From Eubacterium sp. UBA4343 (lineage in GTDB: Bacteria; Bacillota; Clostridia; Lachnospirales; Lachnospiraceae), in NCBI GenBank assembly GCA_002394235.1, contig DGTF01000067.1, forward strand, positions 1-11,576: DNA of 11,576 nucleotides, given 5' to 3'. The position numbers and the translations under genes were made by a program. The notes under the pieces are model-generated. The model was not told where the DNA came from. It made no database searches and was given only the letters and a program-made list of their open reading frames with translations. Shown here in pieces: positions 1 through 6,106 of this stretch (within the stretch, counting starts at the first letter, position 1; every line of letters begins with the position of its first letter).

Positions 1-71
1 TACTTTTACTTCAATCTAAGGATAATTTCATAAGATAAAAACCAAACGCACATCCGCCCCGTCTAATAAGT

Positions 72-83
72 GTAAGTACTTAC
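72..83. promoter_or_regulatory. 12-bp perfect palindrome, possible operator of the sigma gene
   Basis: The sequence GTAAGTACTTAC equals its own reverse complement. It lies four bases upstream of a TATACT box (88-93) and about 40 bases before the sigma factor start. Position and symmetry suit a binding site for a dimeric repressor or activator, but no regulator gene is nearby and the binding protein is unknown. The symmetry is seen directly; the regulatory role is inference. Confidence 0.35.
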
Positions 84-87
84 GAGA

Positions 88-93
88 TATACT
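88..93 (+). promoter_or_regulatory. Candidate -10 box (TATACT) for the sigma factor gene
   Basis: TATACT matches the housekeeping -10 consensus at five of six positions and would place transcription start near base 100, giving a leader of about 25 bases. No recognisable -35 hexamer lies 16-18 bases upstream (65-70 reads AATAAG), so the promoter would be weak or activator dependent. The palindrome at 72-83 fills the spacer. Confidence 0.3.
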
Positions 94-125
94 CTTTACG
101 ATCACAAACAAGAGGTAAACAAGAG

Positions 126-803
126 ATGACCAAAATTCGGAAAGCAATGCAGCAGGATAAGGCTGCCTTTTCTGAGCTCATCCAGGAAAATGCCGCAGAT
201 ATGTATCGTATTGCCCGCGCGATCCTGGAGAATGACGAGGATACAGCAGACGCAATACAGGATGCTATTCTGAGCAGCTGGCTTCACATCCATCAGCTTC
301 GGGATGAAAAATACTTCCGAACCTGGCTGATCCGCATTCTGATTCACAAATGCTACGATATCAGAAAAAAGGCACACAGCACCTCTGCCCTGCAGGAATA
401 TCAGGAGTTCACTTATATGGAAAATGGATATGAAAAAGTTGAGTGGAAGATTTTTCTGGAAAGTATGCCCGAGATATATCGCACACCGCTCCTCTTATAT
501 TATATGGAGGGCTTTAAGGTCCGGGAAATTGCACAGATTCTGGACTTGAATGAAAATACGGTAAAGACCAGGATCTCTGCCGGAAGAAATTGGATGATGC
601 CGCCTCTCTTTGCAACAGAATCAACGACATTTGCCATAAAGGACTGGGATACCTCCTCTGTGACAATTTATGCCATGCCGTATACCCGGTACATGGATCA
701 AATCAAAGGCGCGCATGTCCGTGAAGACGGTACCTATATTCATAAGGACTGGAGACCGTATCTTGAATCCTATGCTCTTTGGACAGAAACCGTAAATTTC
801 TGA
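126..803 (+). CDS. ECF-type RNA polymerase sigma factor fused to a foreign C-terminal tail (probable anti-sigma remnant)
   Basis: The 225-residue product begins as an extracytoplasmic-function sigma-70 factor. Region 2, which binds core polymerase and the -10 element, spans about residues 12-82 and includes DTADAIQDAILSSW and FRTWLIRILIHKC. Region 4, which reads the -35 element, spans about 105-154 with the helix-turn-helix VREIAQILDLNENTVKTRIS. After ISAGRN (near residue 155) the sequence stops resembling a sigma factor; the last helix of region 4 is missing. The remaining ~70 residues (SSVTIYAMPYTRYMDQIKG, then a Trp/Tyr-rich end) look like the C-terminus of an extracellular anti-sigma domain of the DUF4179 type, normally encoded by the next gene. 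I infer an in-frame deletion near bases 585-597 that removed the sigma end and the anti-sigma N-terminus and membrane helix. The product has no membrane segment. The ATG is supported by AGAGG at 111-115. The sigma assignment is firm; the origin of the tail and whether the protein works are uncertain. Confidence 0.75.
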   Translation: MTKIRKAMQQDKAAFSELIQENAADMYRIARAILENDEDTADAIQDAILSSWLHIHQLRDEKYFRTWLIRILIHKCYDIRKKAHSTSALQEYQEFTYMENGYEKVEWKIFLESMPEIYRTPLLLYYMEGFKVREIAQILDLNENTVKTRISAGRNWMMPPLFATESTTFAIKDWDTSSVTIYAMPYTRYMDQIKGAHVREDGTYIHKDWRPYLESYALWTETVNF

Positions 804-871
804 TGAATCAGAAGAATCCTTGTCCCATACACTCGATAAATAATCCGTTCTGCCGGGTTTCATCCGCTAAA

Positions 872-908
872 AAAAGGACCTCCACTCACAATGATTGGAA
901 GTCCTTTT
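872..908. terminator. Bidirectional intrinsic terminator between the sigma gene and rhaA
   Basis: AAAAGGAC (872-879) pairs with GTCCTTTT (901-908), and after one mismatch TCCA (881-884) pairs with TGGA (896-899); the loop is 11 bases. On the minus strand the stem is followed by seven T residues before AGC, the better terminator, serving rhaB-rhaA. On the plus strand the four T residues at the stem end can serve the sigma gene. The two genes converge here. Confidence 0.8.
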
Positions 909-924
909 CATGATTTTATCATTT

Positions 925-944
925 ATCCGGCTCTATGGCCGGAT
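925..944. other. Short GC-rich hairpin downstream of rhaA
   Basis: ATCCGGC (925-931) pairs with GCCGGAT (938-944) around a six-base loop. Neither strand has a T-tract after the stem, so it is not a standard terminator. It lies between the rhaA stop and the terminator at 872-908 and may protect the 3' end of the rha transcript from exonucleases; that role is inference. Confidence 0.4.
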
Positions 945-1026
945 TTCTCGCTCAATTTTACATCTTTAGTCATGTCCGAACAACAGTGCCGTGCATAGAC
1001 ATGCGTTTCCTTGCTTCGCCTGCTTT

Positions 1027-2298
1027 TCAGCCGCGTTTGCTCTGAACCTCGTCCCAGTATCTTGCAACCTCAGCAGAGTATTCCTTACCCTCCTGCGGGG
1101 CGCCGCAAACCTCGTTGTAGTATGCCCAGATATCGCCGAACGGAAGCATCTTGTCCGCCTCCTGGTCGATCATCAGCTGTGTGAAGTTGCCCGCATTCTG
1201 AAGCTCCTTCAGATGCTCATTCGGCAGGCACAGCGCATTCAGCAGGCACTTCTGCCAGGTACGGAAGCCGACCGCCCATGCGGATACACGGTTGATGGAA
1301 GCGTCAAAGTAATCAAGTGCCATATGTACGCGACCCAGCGCGTCGTTGCGAACGATCTCCTTTGCCATCTCCTTCGGCTCATCGTCAAAGAGCACAACAT
1401 GGTCGGAATCCCAGCGAACCGGACGGGTGATATGCAGAGCAATCTCCGGGAAGAAGGTGAGAAGCGCCGGAATCTTATCGGATACAACCTCCGTCGGATG
1501 ATAATGGCCGTTATCCATCAGTGGAATCAGCTTGTCCTTATTGAATGCGGCATAGGTCAGCGCAAACTCAGAGGATCCGGAAGTGAATGACTCAACTCCG
1601 ATTCCGAACACCTTGGACTCCAGGCAAGGCTTTACCTTATTGAAATCATAGGGCTCAGAAAGGATCTGATCGACAGAATCCTTGTATCTCATTCTCGGGC
1701 CCATGCGATCTGCCGGGACATCCTTCAGTCCGTCTCCGGTCCAGATGTTCATTACACACACCTCACCGGTCTGCTCCGCGAAATAGCTGGCAATACGGAT
1801 ACATGCCTTCCCGTGCTCGATCCAGAACTTACGGACATCCTCGTCCGCACTCGAAAGGTTCATTCCGTCAGCGCCGGCACACGGATGAGAGAAGAAGGTC
1901 GGATTGAAGTCAATTCCCATATGATGCTTCTTTGCGAAGTCCACCCATTTCTGGAAATGCTTCGGCTCGATCTTGTCGCGGTCCACCTTCTGACCCTTTT
2001 CAAAAATTGCGTAGCTGGCGTGAAGATTCAGCTTTACCTTACCGGGAACAAGCCTGATTACCTCTTCAATATCAGCCATCAGCTCCTCCGGTGTTCTGGC
2101 GATTCCCGGATAGTTGCCGGTCGTCTGGATTCCTCCGGTCAGCTGACCGTCTGAATCGAAGCCGTGGACATCATCTCCCTGCCAGCAATGCAGGGAAACC
2201 GGAATATCCTTCAGTTTCTCAATGGCAGCGTCTGTGTCAATTCCAAGCGCCGCATACTGTTCCTTCGCAATCTCGTAGCGTTCCTTTACGGTTGTCAT
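1027..2298 (-). CDS. rhaA: L-rhamnose isomerase
   Basis: Interconverts L-rhamnose and L-rhamnulose, the first step of cytoplasmic rhamnose breakdown, using two divalent metal ions in a TIM barrel. The 423-residue product is full length (E. coli RhaA is 419) and shows the family blocks VSLHCWQGDDVHGF (34-47), NLHASYAIF (91-99), DFNPTFFSHP (130-139), MDNGHYHPTEVVSDKI (261-276) and HITRPVRWDSDHVVLFDDE (289-307). By alignment from memory the metal and active-site positions are Glu227, Asp262, His289, Asp297, Asp299 and Asp329, all present. I chose ATG at 2296-2298 because GGGAGG lies seven to eight bases upstream; an in-frame ATG at 2311-2313 would start inside that ribosome binding site and add five residues (MGGTE). 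It is the second gene of a two-gene operon after rhaB, separated by 194 bp. Confidence in the function is very high. Confidence 0.97.
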   Translation of the reverse strand: MTTVKERYEIAKEQYAALGIDTDAAIEKLKDIPVSLHCWQGDDVHGFDSDGQLTGGIQTTGNYPGIARTPEELMADIEEVIRLVPGKVKLNLHASYAIFEKGQKVDRDKIEPKHFQKWVDFAKKHHMGIDFNPTFFSHPCAGADGMNLSSADEDVRKFWIEHGKACIRIASYFAEQTGEVCVMNIWTGDGLKDVPADRMGPRMRYKDSVDQILSEPYDFNKVKPCLESKVFGIGVESFTSGSSEFALTYAAFNKDKLIPLMDNGHYHPTEVVSDKIPALLTFFPEIALHITRPVRWDSDHVVLFDDEPKEMAKEIVRNDALGRVHMALDYFDASINRVSAWAVGFRTWQKCLLNALCLPNEHLKELQNAGNFTQLMIDQEADKMLPFGDIWAYYNEVCGAPQEGKEYSAEVARYWDEVQSKRG

Positions 2299-2304
2299 CT
2301 CTGT

Positions 2305-2311
2305 TCCTCCC
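2305..2311 (-). promoter_or_regulatory. rhaA ribosome binding site that decides the start
   Basis: The minus strand reads TGGGAGGAACAGAG before ATG at 2298. The strong GGGAGG supports that start and overlaps the alternative upstream ATG (2311-2313), which has no Shine-Dalgarno sequence of its own. Confidence 0.8.
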
Positions 2312-2339
2312 ATTTATTCACCATTACAGATCATCTATT

Positions 2340-2381
2340 TTCACGGATCGATTCTTGCCGTGAGTCTTCGATCATCGTGAA
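2340..2381 (-). other. Long hairpin in the rhaB-rhaA spacer (hairpin 2)
   Basis: TTCACGGATCGA (2340-2351) pairs with TCGATC (2368-2373) and CGTGAA (2376-2381), giving 12 base pairs interrupted by a two-base bulge (AT at 2374-2375) around a 16-base loop. It lies about 40 bases before the rhaA start, within the presumed rhaBA mRNA. No T-tract follows, so it is not a classical terminator. A role in RNA processing or stability is inferred. Confidence 0.5.
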
Positions 2382-2407
2382 TCATTAATTACCATGTGTC
2401 ATTTATT

Positions 2408-2430
2408 ATCACCGGTCATTTCCCGGTGAT
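2408..2430 (-). other. Hairpin in the rhaB-rhaA spacer (hairpin 1)
   Basis: ATCACCGG (2408-2415) pairs perfectly with CCGGTGAT (2423-2430) around a seven-base loop. On the transcribed (minus) strand it is followed by AATAAATGAC rather than a T-run, so it is more likely a processing or stabilising element, or a very leaky terminator between rhaB and rhaA. Confidence 0.5.
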
Positions 2431-2492
2431 GTGCTATGCGGCCGGCGGCTGTGGCGCAATTCAGAACCAGTACTGCGGCATACCGCTGAAAT

Positions 2493-3914
2493 TCAGCCGG
2501 AAATCAGCTCTCCATCAGAGCTGTAAACCTTGATGCCGAAGGACTCGTGGATGTTCTCGCGGGCCTCTTCTACAGAATGGAAGACTCCGGTCGCGAGCAT
2601 CTGTGCCGTGATATTGCCGATAGCGGTTCCTTCATTCGGACCTGCGTGTACCTCTTTGCCGGTTGCCTTTGCGGTCAGACGGTTCAGATAATCAACATTA
2701 CAGCCTCCTCCGACAATATGAATTCTCGAGTAGCTTCTGCCGTTTGCTTCCTCCAGCTCTCTCTCCGTCTTCGCGTAGCACTCCGCGAGAGATGTATAGA
2801 TCAGCGTCGCGAGCTGTCCGAAATTCTCCGGTACCTTCTGTCCGCTCTCCTCACAGGCTTTCTTGATCTCGCCGATCATGCTGTCCGGGGAAAGGAATCT
2901 CTCGTCATTCGCGTCCACCCGCGACGGAAAGTCCTTCTCCGCCTCCGCCATCTCTACAATCTGCGGGAAACTGTATTTGTCATTCACCTCATGCCGAGCC
3001 GAATTGATCATCCACAGACCCATGATGTTCTTCAGATAACGGAATCTGTGATCATAGCCGCCCTCGTTTGTAAAGTTCAGTGCACAGCTCTTTGCCGAGG
3101 TATCGGCGGTTTTGCGCTCCACGCCCATAAGCGACCAGGTTCCGGAGCTGATGTACACAAAATCATCGTCATTTGCCGGCACTGAGAGAACCGCAGAACC
3201 CGTGTCATGCGTACAGGGCACAACGACCTCGAAGTCGTAACCGATCTCCTCCGCGAGCTCCGGACGGATATGTCCCAGCTTTGTGCCGGGCATCACAAGT
3301 TTCTGGAAGATCCGGCGCGGATATCCGAGCCTGTCAATCAGCTCCCAGTCGTACTCACAGGAAGCCGCGTTGATCAGCTGTCCCGTGGTAGCCTCCGTGT
3401 ACTCATTCACCTTCTGTCCGGTAAGAAGGAAATGGAAATAGTCGGGCACATACAGGAGCGTCTCCGCCTTATCCAGGTACTCCGGATGCTTCGTCTTCAC
3501 CGCCATGAGCTGATAAATCGTATTGAAAATCGCCTTCTGAATACCGGTGCGGGCATACAGATCCTCAAGCGAGATGATCTTATATACCTCGTCATCCATG
3601 CCGTCTGTCCGGTGGTCGCGGTATCCGACCGTGTTGCCCACAACGTTGTCATCCTTGTCCAAAAGGACAAAATCAACGCCCCAGGTATCCACACCCACGT
3701 AGCTTGGCATCTTCCCGATTTCTTTACACTTCTTCAGTGCAATCTTGACTTCACGGAAAATCCGGTCAAATTCCCAGCAGAGTTCCCCGTCCTTCTTTAC
3801 CATGCCATTCTCAAAACGGTGAACCTCCTGCAGCTGAAACTTTCCGTCCTCGATCCATCCGAGCATCATGCGTCCGCTGGATGCTCCGAAGTCCAATGCC
3901 CCATAATACGTCAT
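2493..3914 (-). CDS. rhaB: Rhamnulokinase
   Basis: Phosphorylates L-rhamnulose with ATP to L-rhamnulose 1-phosphate in the cytoplasm, the step after RhaA. The 473-residue product is a full-length FGGY-family kinase. Residues 4-16 (YGALDFGASSGRM) form the N-terminal phosphate-binding loop; VGVDTWGVDF (73-82) and the YRDHRTDGM segment (98-106) are typical of RhaB; THDTGSAV (235-242) contains Asp237, the position of the catalytic base in E. coli RhaB; SSGTWSLMG (256-264) and GGGCN (402-406) belong to the nucleotide-binding C-terminal domain; GPNEGTAIGN (425-434) is also conserved. The ATG at 3912-3914 is preceded by AGGAGG at good spacing. It is the first gene of the rhaBA operon. No rhaD aldolase, mutarotase or transporter adjoins it, so the rest of the pathway must lie elsewhere. 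Confidence 0.97.
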   Translation of the reverse strand: MTYYGALDFGASSGRMMLGWIEDGKFQLQEVHRFENGMVKKDGELCWEFDRIFREVKIALKKCKEIGKMPSYVGVDTWGVDFVLLDKDDNVVGNTVGYRDHRTDGMDDEVYKIISLEDLYARTGIQKAIFNTIYQLMAVKTKHPEYLDKAETLLYVPDYFHFLLTGQKVNEYTEATTGQLINAASCEYDWELIDRLGYPRRIFQKLVMPGTKLGHIRPELAEEIGYDFEVVVPCTHDTGSAVLSVPANDDDFVYISSGTWSLMGVERKTADTSAKSCALNFTNEGGYDHRFRYLKNIMGLWMINSARHEVNDKYSFPQIVEMAEAEKDFPSRVDANDERFLSPDSMIGEIKKACEESGQKVPENFGQLATLIYTSLAECYAKTERELEEANGRSYSRIHIVGGGCNVDYLNRLTAKATGKEVHAGPNEGTAIGNITAQMLATGVFHSVEEARENIHESFGIKVYSSDGELISG

Positions 3915-3929
3915 AAAAAACCCTCCTTA

Positions 3930-3977
3930 CACGCGCGTGATAAAATTACCCGATGTTTATCTTATTTATCTCGAGAT
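3930..3977 (-). promoter_or_regulatory. rhaB leader with two 10-bp palindromes
   Basis: CACGCGCGTG (3930-3939) touches the rhaB ribosome binding site and ATCTCGAGAT (3968-3977) lies 30 bases further upstream; each equals its own reverse complement. Both are inside the predicted 5' leader. They could be binding sites or simple RNA pairing elements; CACGCGCGTG could restrict access to the ribosome site. Function is unproven. Confidence 0.25.
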
Positions 3978-3990
3978 TTTCCTTACATCC

Positions 3991-4004
3991 GACACCCCTG
4001 TGTC
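3991..4004 (-). other. Small 5'-end hairpin of the rhaBA leader
   Basis: GACAC (3991-3995) pairs with GTGTC (4000-4004) around a four-base loop. If transcription starts about seven bases after the TATAAT box (near 4010), this hairpin sits almost at the 5' end of the mRNA, a position often associated with mRNA stabilisation. Confidence 0.3.
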
Positions 4005-4016
4005 TTGCTGTTCCTC

Positions 4017-4045
4017 ATTATAACAAAAGCGAAACGTTTTGAGTA
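4017..4045 (-). promoter_or_regulatory. Promoter of the rhaBA operon
   Basis: On the minus strand a perfect TATAAT lies at 4022-4017. The hexamer 17 bases upstream (4045-4040) reads TACTCA, only a half match to TTGACA, which fits a regulated promoter. Transcription would start near 4010 and leave a leader of about 95 bases before rhaB. The operator-like palindrome at 4030-4041 covers the spacer and the edge of the -35 region. Confidence 0.6.
4030..4041. promoter_or_regulatory. LacI-type operator or cre-like site in the rhaBA promoter
   Basis: The sequence CGAAACGTTTTG is a near-perfect inverted repeat around a central CG, the usual form of LacI/GalR-family operators and of CcpA cre sites. 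Read on the minus strand, TCAAAACGTTTCGC agrees with the core of the cre consensus but departs at its outer positions. Its place between the -35 and -10 elements suits direct repression. Whether a rhamnose-specific LacI regulator or CcpA binds cannot be told from the window. Confidence 0.55.
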
Positions 4046-4189
4046 GAACCAGGTTTGACAAAAAAAGGGTCCTCTTTTGCAACATAATCACAACAAATCG
4101 GTACAAAACCCTCGCAATCATACATTCTGTTTCTGTGAAGCCCACAGTCATATTGCGAAAAAAGCCTTTCCGAAAACAATGCCGCGTAA

Positions 4190-4281
4190 CGAGATAAAAC
4201 ACGCTGCGCGAGTTTTATCTCGCTATCGCGACGCTCGCCGCACACGAATACTTCGCATTCGGCTGCGGCTCACTGTTCGCG
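4190..4281. repeat. Composite double-hairpin intergenic element, possibly a dispersed palindromic repeat
   Basis: CGAGATAAAAC (4190-4200) pairs perfectly with GTTTTATCTCG (4212-4222), and inside it CGC/GCG can pair around TGC. A second structure follows five bases later: CGCGA (4227-4231) with TCGCG (4277-4281), GCCGCA (4237-4242) with TGCGGC (4264-4269), and CGAAT (4245-4249) with ATTCG (4257-4261). The element sits between the rhaBA promoter region and the recO terminator, has no coding content and is GC-richer than the sequence before it. It looks like a REP- or MITE-like dispersed element or a structured RNA, but only one copy is visible here, so calling it a repeat is inference. Confidence 0.45.
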
Positions 4282-4282
4282 T

Positions 4283-4330
4283 AAAAAAACCTGTGAAAAG
4301 TCCCGGGTTTCCCGAAATCTTTCACAGGTT
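4283..4330 (-). terminator. Intrinsic terminator of the recO operon
   Basis: AACCTGTGAAA (4288-4298) pairs perfectly with TTTCACAGGTT (4320-4330); within the loop CGGG and CCCG (4304-4314 region) can form a second short stem. On the minus strand the stem runs straight into seven T residues (4283-4289). This is a textbook factor-independent terminator about 100 bp after the recO stop and marks the end of the sseB-M16-era-recO transcript. Confidence 0.9.
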
Positions 4331-4431
4331 CTTTCAGCTATTCTTCTTTTGTGCGGTGGGAACATACTCCCGTTTACCACTTCGACTCCAGTGCCGGATT
4401 CCCAGCTCCGGCTTCAGCATGCCGGGACCGG

Positions 4432-5082
4432 TCAGGTCCGGATCATTTCATTCAATACTCTCCTGCTCCTCAGCGGACGGTCAAGAATCCTGTCTGTCTG
4501 GCGGTTCAGCGCATTTTCCAGTTCCTTCAGCACCTCCGGCTTCACCTCAAAGGTATACAGCTTTGTCAGAGGAGCGCTCATGACATAGCGGACCACATAC
4601 AGCGCGGACGGACTCATCAGAGCAGGATCCGGCGCATACTCACCATTTATCGTCATGATCCGGATCTCAAAGATCCGTCTCACCAGCCGGTTGTCCAGGT
4701 GCGGATTCAGGATCGCCTTCATGGTCAGATACAGAAGATTCAGCATGTCAGTACCGTCGATGCCCTCCCGGCCGTAGTAATCCGCAAAATCCAGGAAGTA
4801 ATACCCGTAATAGACTCCCGGCTGTTCAAAGGCCAGCTCGGTGAAGTATTCCCGGATCGAAGCGGAAATCAGGCTGTAGGAATTTCTTCCTTCGACCAGC
4901 GTGAAGCTCCCGAAGGCAAAGGGATTTGACAGTGCCATGAGCGTGCTTCCCGGCCGGCGGGCGCCTCTCGCAAAACAGCTGATTCTGCCAAGCTCTCTCG
5001 TCAAAATCACAAGCCTTTTATCGTTCTCACCGATCGGCATCGCCGACAAAACCATTCCCGACACATTGATCTGTTCGTTCAT
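4432..5082 (-). CDS. recO: DNA repair protein RecO
   Basis: RecO works in the RecFOR pathway: it binds single-strand binding protein and RecR and helps load RecA on gapped DNA. The 216-residue product begins with an OB-fold (about 1-80; VSGMVLSAMPIGENDKRLVI and CFARGARRPGS are typical) and continues with a helical domain containing YYFLDFADYYGREGID (93-109), DMLNLLYL and RRIFEIRIMTINGEY (135-149). It is shorter than the usual 240-260 residues. The missing stretch falls after INGEY, where many RecO proteins carry a zinc-binding cysteine cluster; the only Cys here is Cys36, so no such cluster exists. The C-terminal block PLTKLYTFEVKPEVLKELE is present, so the gene is not truncated at its end. 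The start has only a weak GAGAG ribosome site, suggesting dependence on readthrough from era, 70 bp upstream. Confidence 0.92.
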   Translation of the reverse strand: MNEQINVSGMVLSAMPIGENDKRLVILTRELGRISCFARGARRPGSTLMALSNPFAFGSFTLVEGRNSYSLISASIREYFTELAFEQPGVYYGYYFLDFADYYGREGIDGTDMLNLLYLTMKAILNPHLDNRLVRRIFEIRIMTINGEYAPDPALMSPSALYVVRYVMSAPLTKLYTFEVKPEVLKELENALNRQTDRILDRPLRSRRVLNEMIRT

Positions 5083-5152
5083 ATCTCTCAGCTCAGAATA
5101 CTAAATCTGTTCACATCTAACGAGAGGCCAAAATTTCAATGGGCGTCGCAGC

Positions 5153-6085
5153 CTACTCTCTGAGTTCCTTCTTGTCGTAGCCGTAGTTTTTGACGAGGAT
5201 ATCGCTTTCCCTCCAGTCCTTCCGCACCTTGACCCAGAGCTTCAGATTAACCTTGCCGACGAGCATTGTCTCGATTTCTTTCCGTGCCTCAGTTCCGATC
5301 TTTTTCAGCATAGCGCCGTTTTTTCCGATAATGATCCCCTTGTGAGATTCTCTCTCACAGATGATCGTCGCCTCAATATCCGTGATCGAACCATCCGGAC
5401 GCTCCCGCATCTTGTCGATGACCACAGCGATTCCATGCGGTATCTCCTCTCCCAGAGACCGCAACGCCTTTTCACGGATCATTTCCGAGGCGATCTGCCG
5501 CATCGGCTGATCCGTTATGGTTTCCTCTGAAAAGAAACGCGGCCCGTAAGGAAGCACCCGGAACAGGCTGTCGATCAGCACCTCCAGATTTCTGCTGTGC
5601 AGCGCGGACACACAGACAATGTCCTCGAACCGGGTAATGTTCCGGTATGCTTCCATCGTGCTCTGTACGACTTCCTTTTTGACCTTGTCAATCTTATTGA
5701 TAACAAGGATAATCGGAAGATCGGAGCGGTCAAGCATCTTTGCTATGTGCTGTTCCGCAGCGCCGATGTAATCGCCGGGTTCAATGAGCCACATCACGGC
5801 GTCCACGTCCTTCAGGGAACTCTCCGCCGCGTAAACCATGTATTCCCCCAGCTTGTTCTTCGCCTTGTGAATTCCAGGCGTGTCGAGAAACACAATCTGC
5901 CCGCGCTCACTGTTGTAGATTGTCTGAATCCGGTTCCGGGTTGTCTGTGGTTTCCGTGAAGTAATCGCAATCTTCTGTCCGATCAGATGGTTCATCAGCG
6001 TAGATTTTCCCACATTCGGTCTTCCGATTAATGCGACAAACCCCGATTTGATCGCCCCGGTTCCAGTCTCCATTCCTGCTTCCAT
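5153..6085 (-). CDS. era: GTPase Era, ribosome assembly
   Basis: Era is an essential GTPase that binds the 3' end of 16S rRNA and assists 30S subunit maturation at the inner face of the membrane. All GTPase motifs are visible in the 310-residue product: G1 GRPNVGKS (21-28), the switch I segment SRKPQTTRNRI (43-53), G3 DTPG (68-71), G4 NKID (130-133) and G5 SAL (160-162). A type II KH domain follows (about 200-290) with the RNA-binding GKNG turn (254-257). The length is standard apart from about 14 extra residues before the first strand. I kept the ATG at 6083-6085, preceded by GGGAG about ten bases upstream; a second ATG four codons later is possible. It follows the M16 peptidase gene by 21 bp and precedes recO by 70 bp, so the three are almost surely cotranscribed. 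The small gene yqzL, found between era and recO in Bacillus, is absent. Confidence 0.97.
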   Translation of the reverse strand: MEAGMETGTGAIKSGFVALIGRPNVGKSTLMNHLIGQKIAITSRKPQTTRNRIQTIYNSERGQIVFLDTPGIHKAKNKLGEYMVYAAESSLKDVDAVMWLIEPGDYIGAAEQHIAKMLDRSDLPIILVINKIDKVKKEVVQSTMEAYRNITRFEDIVCVSALHSRNLEVLIDSLFRVLPYGPRFFSEETITDQPMRQIASEMIREKALRSLGEEIPHGIAVVIDKMRERPDGSITDIEATIICERESHKGIIIGKNGAMLKKIGTEARKEIETMLVGKVNLKLWVKVRKDWRESDILVKNYGYDKKELRE

Positions 6086-6106
6086 ACCTTTTCTCCCTGT
6101 CCTGTC

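Noticed and set aside
925..944. GC-rich hairpin as the rhaA terminator
   Set aside because: No T-tract follows on either strand, whereas the stem at 872-908 has seven T residues on the minus strand.
1027..2313. Longer rhaA starting at ATG 2311-2313
   Set aside because: That start codon overlaps the strong GGGAGG that serves the ATG at 2298 and has no ribosome site of its own.
4056..4061. TTGTCA (minus strand) as the rhaBA -35 box
   Set aside because: It is 33 bases from the TATAAT box, far beyond the usable 16-18 base spacing.
4077..4583. Plus-strand ORF across the intergenic region and recO 3' end
   Set aside because: It crosses the double-hairpin element and the recO terminator and overlaps recO in antisense; no recognisable protein features.
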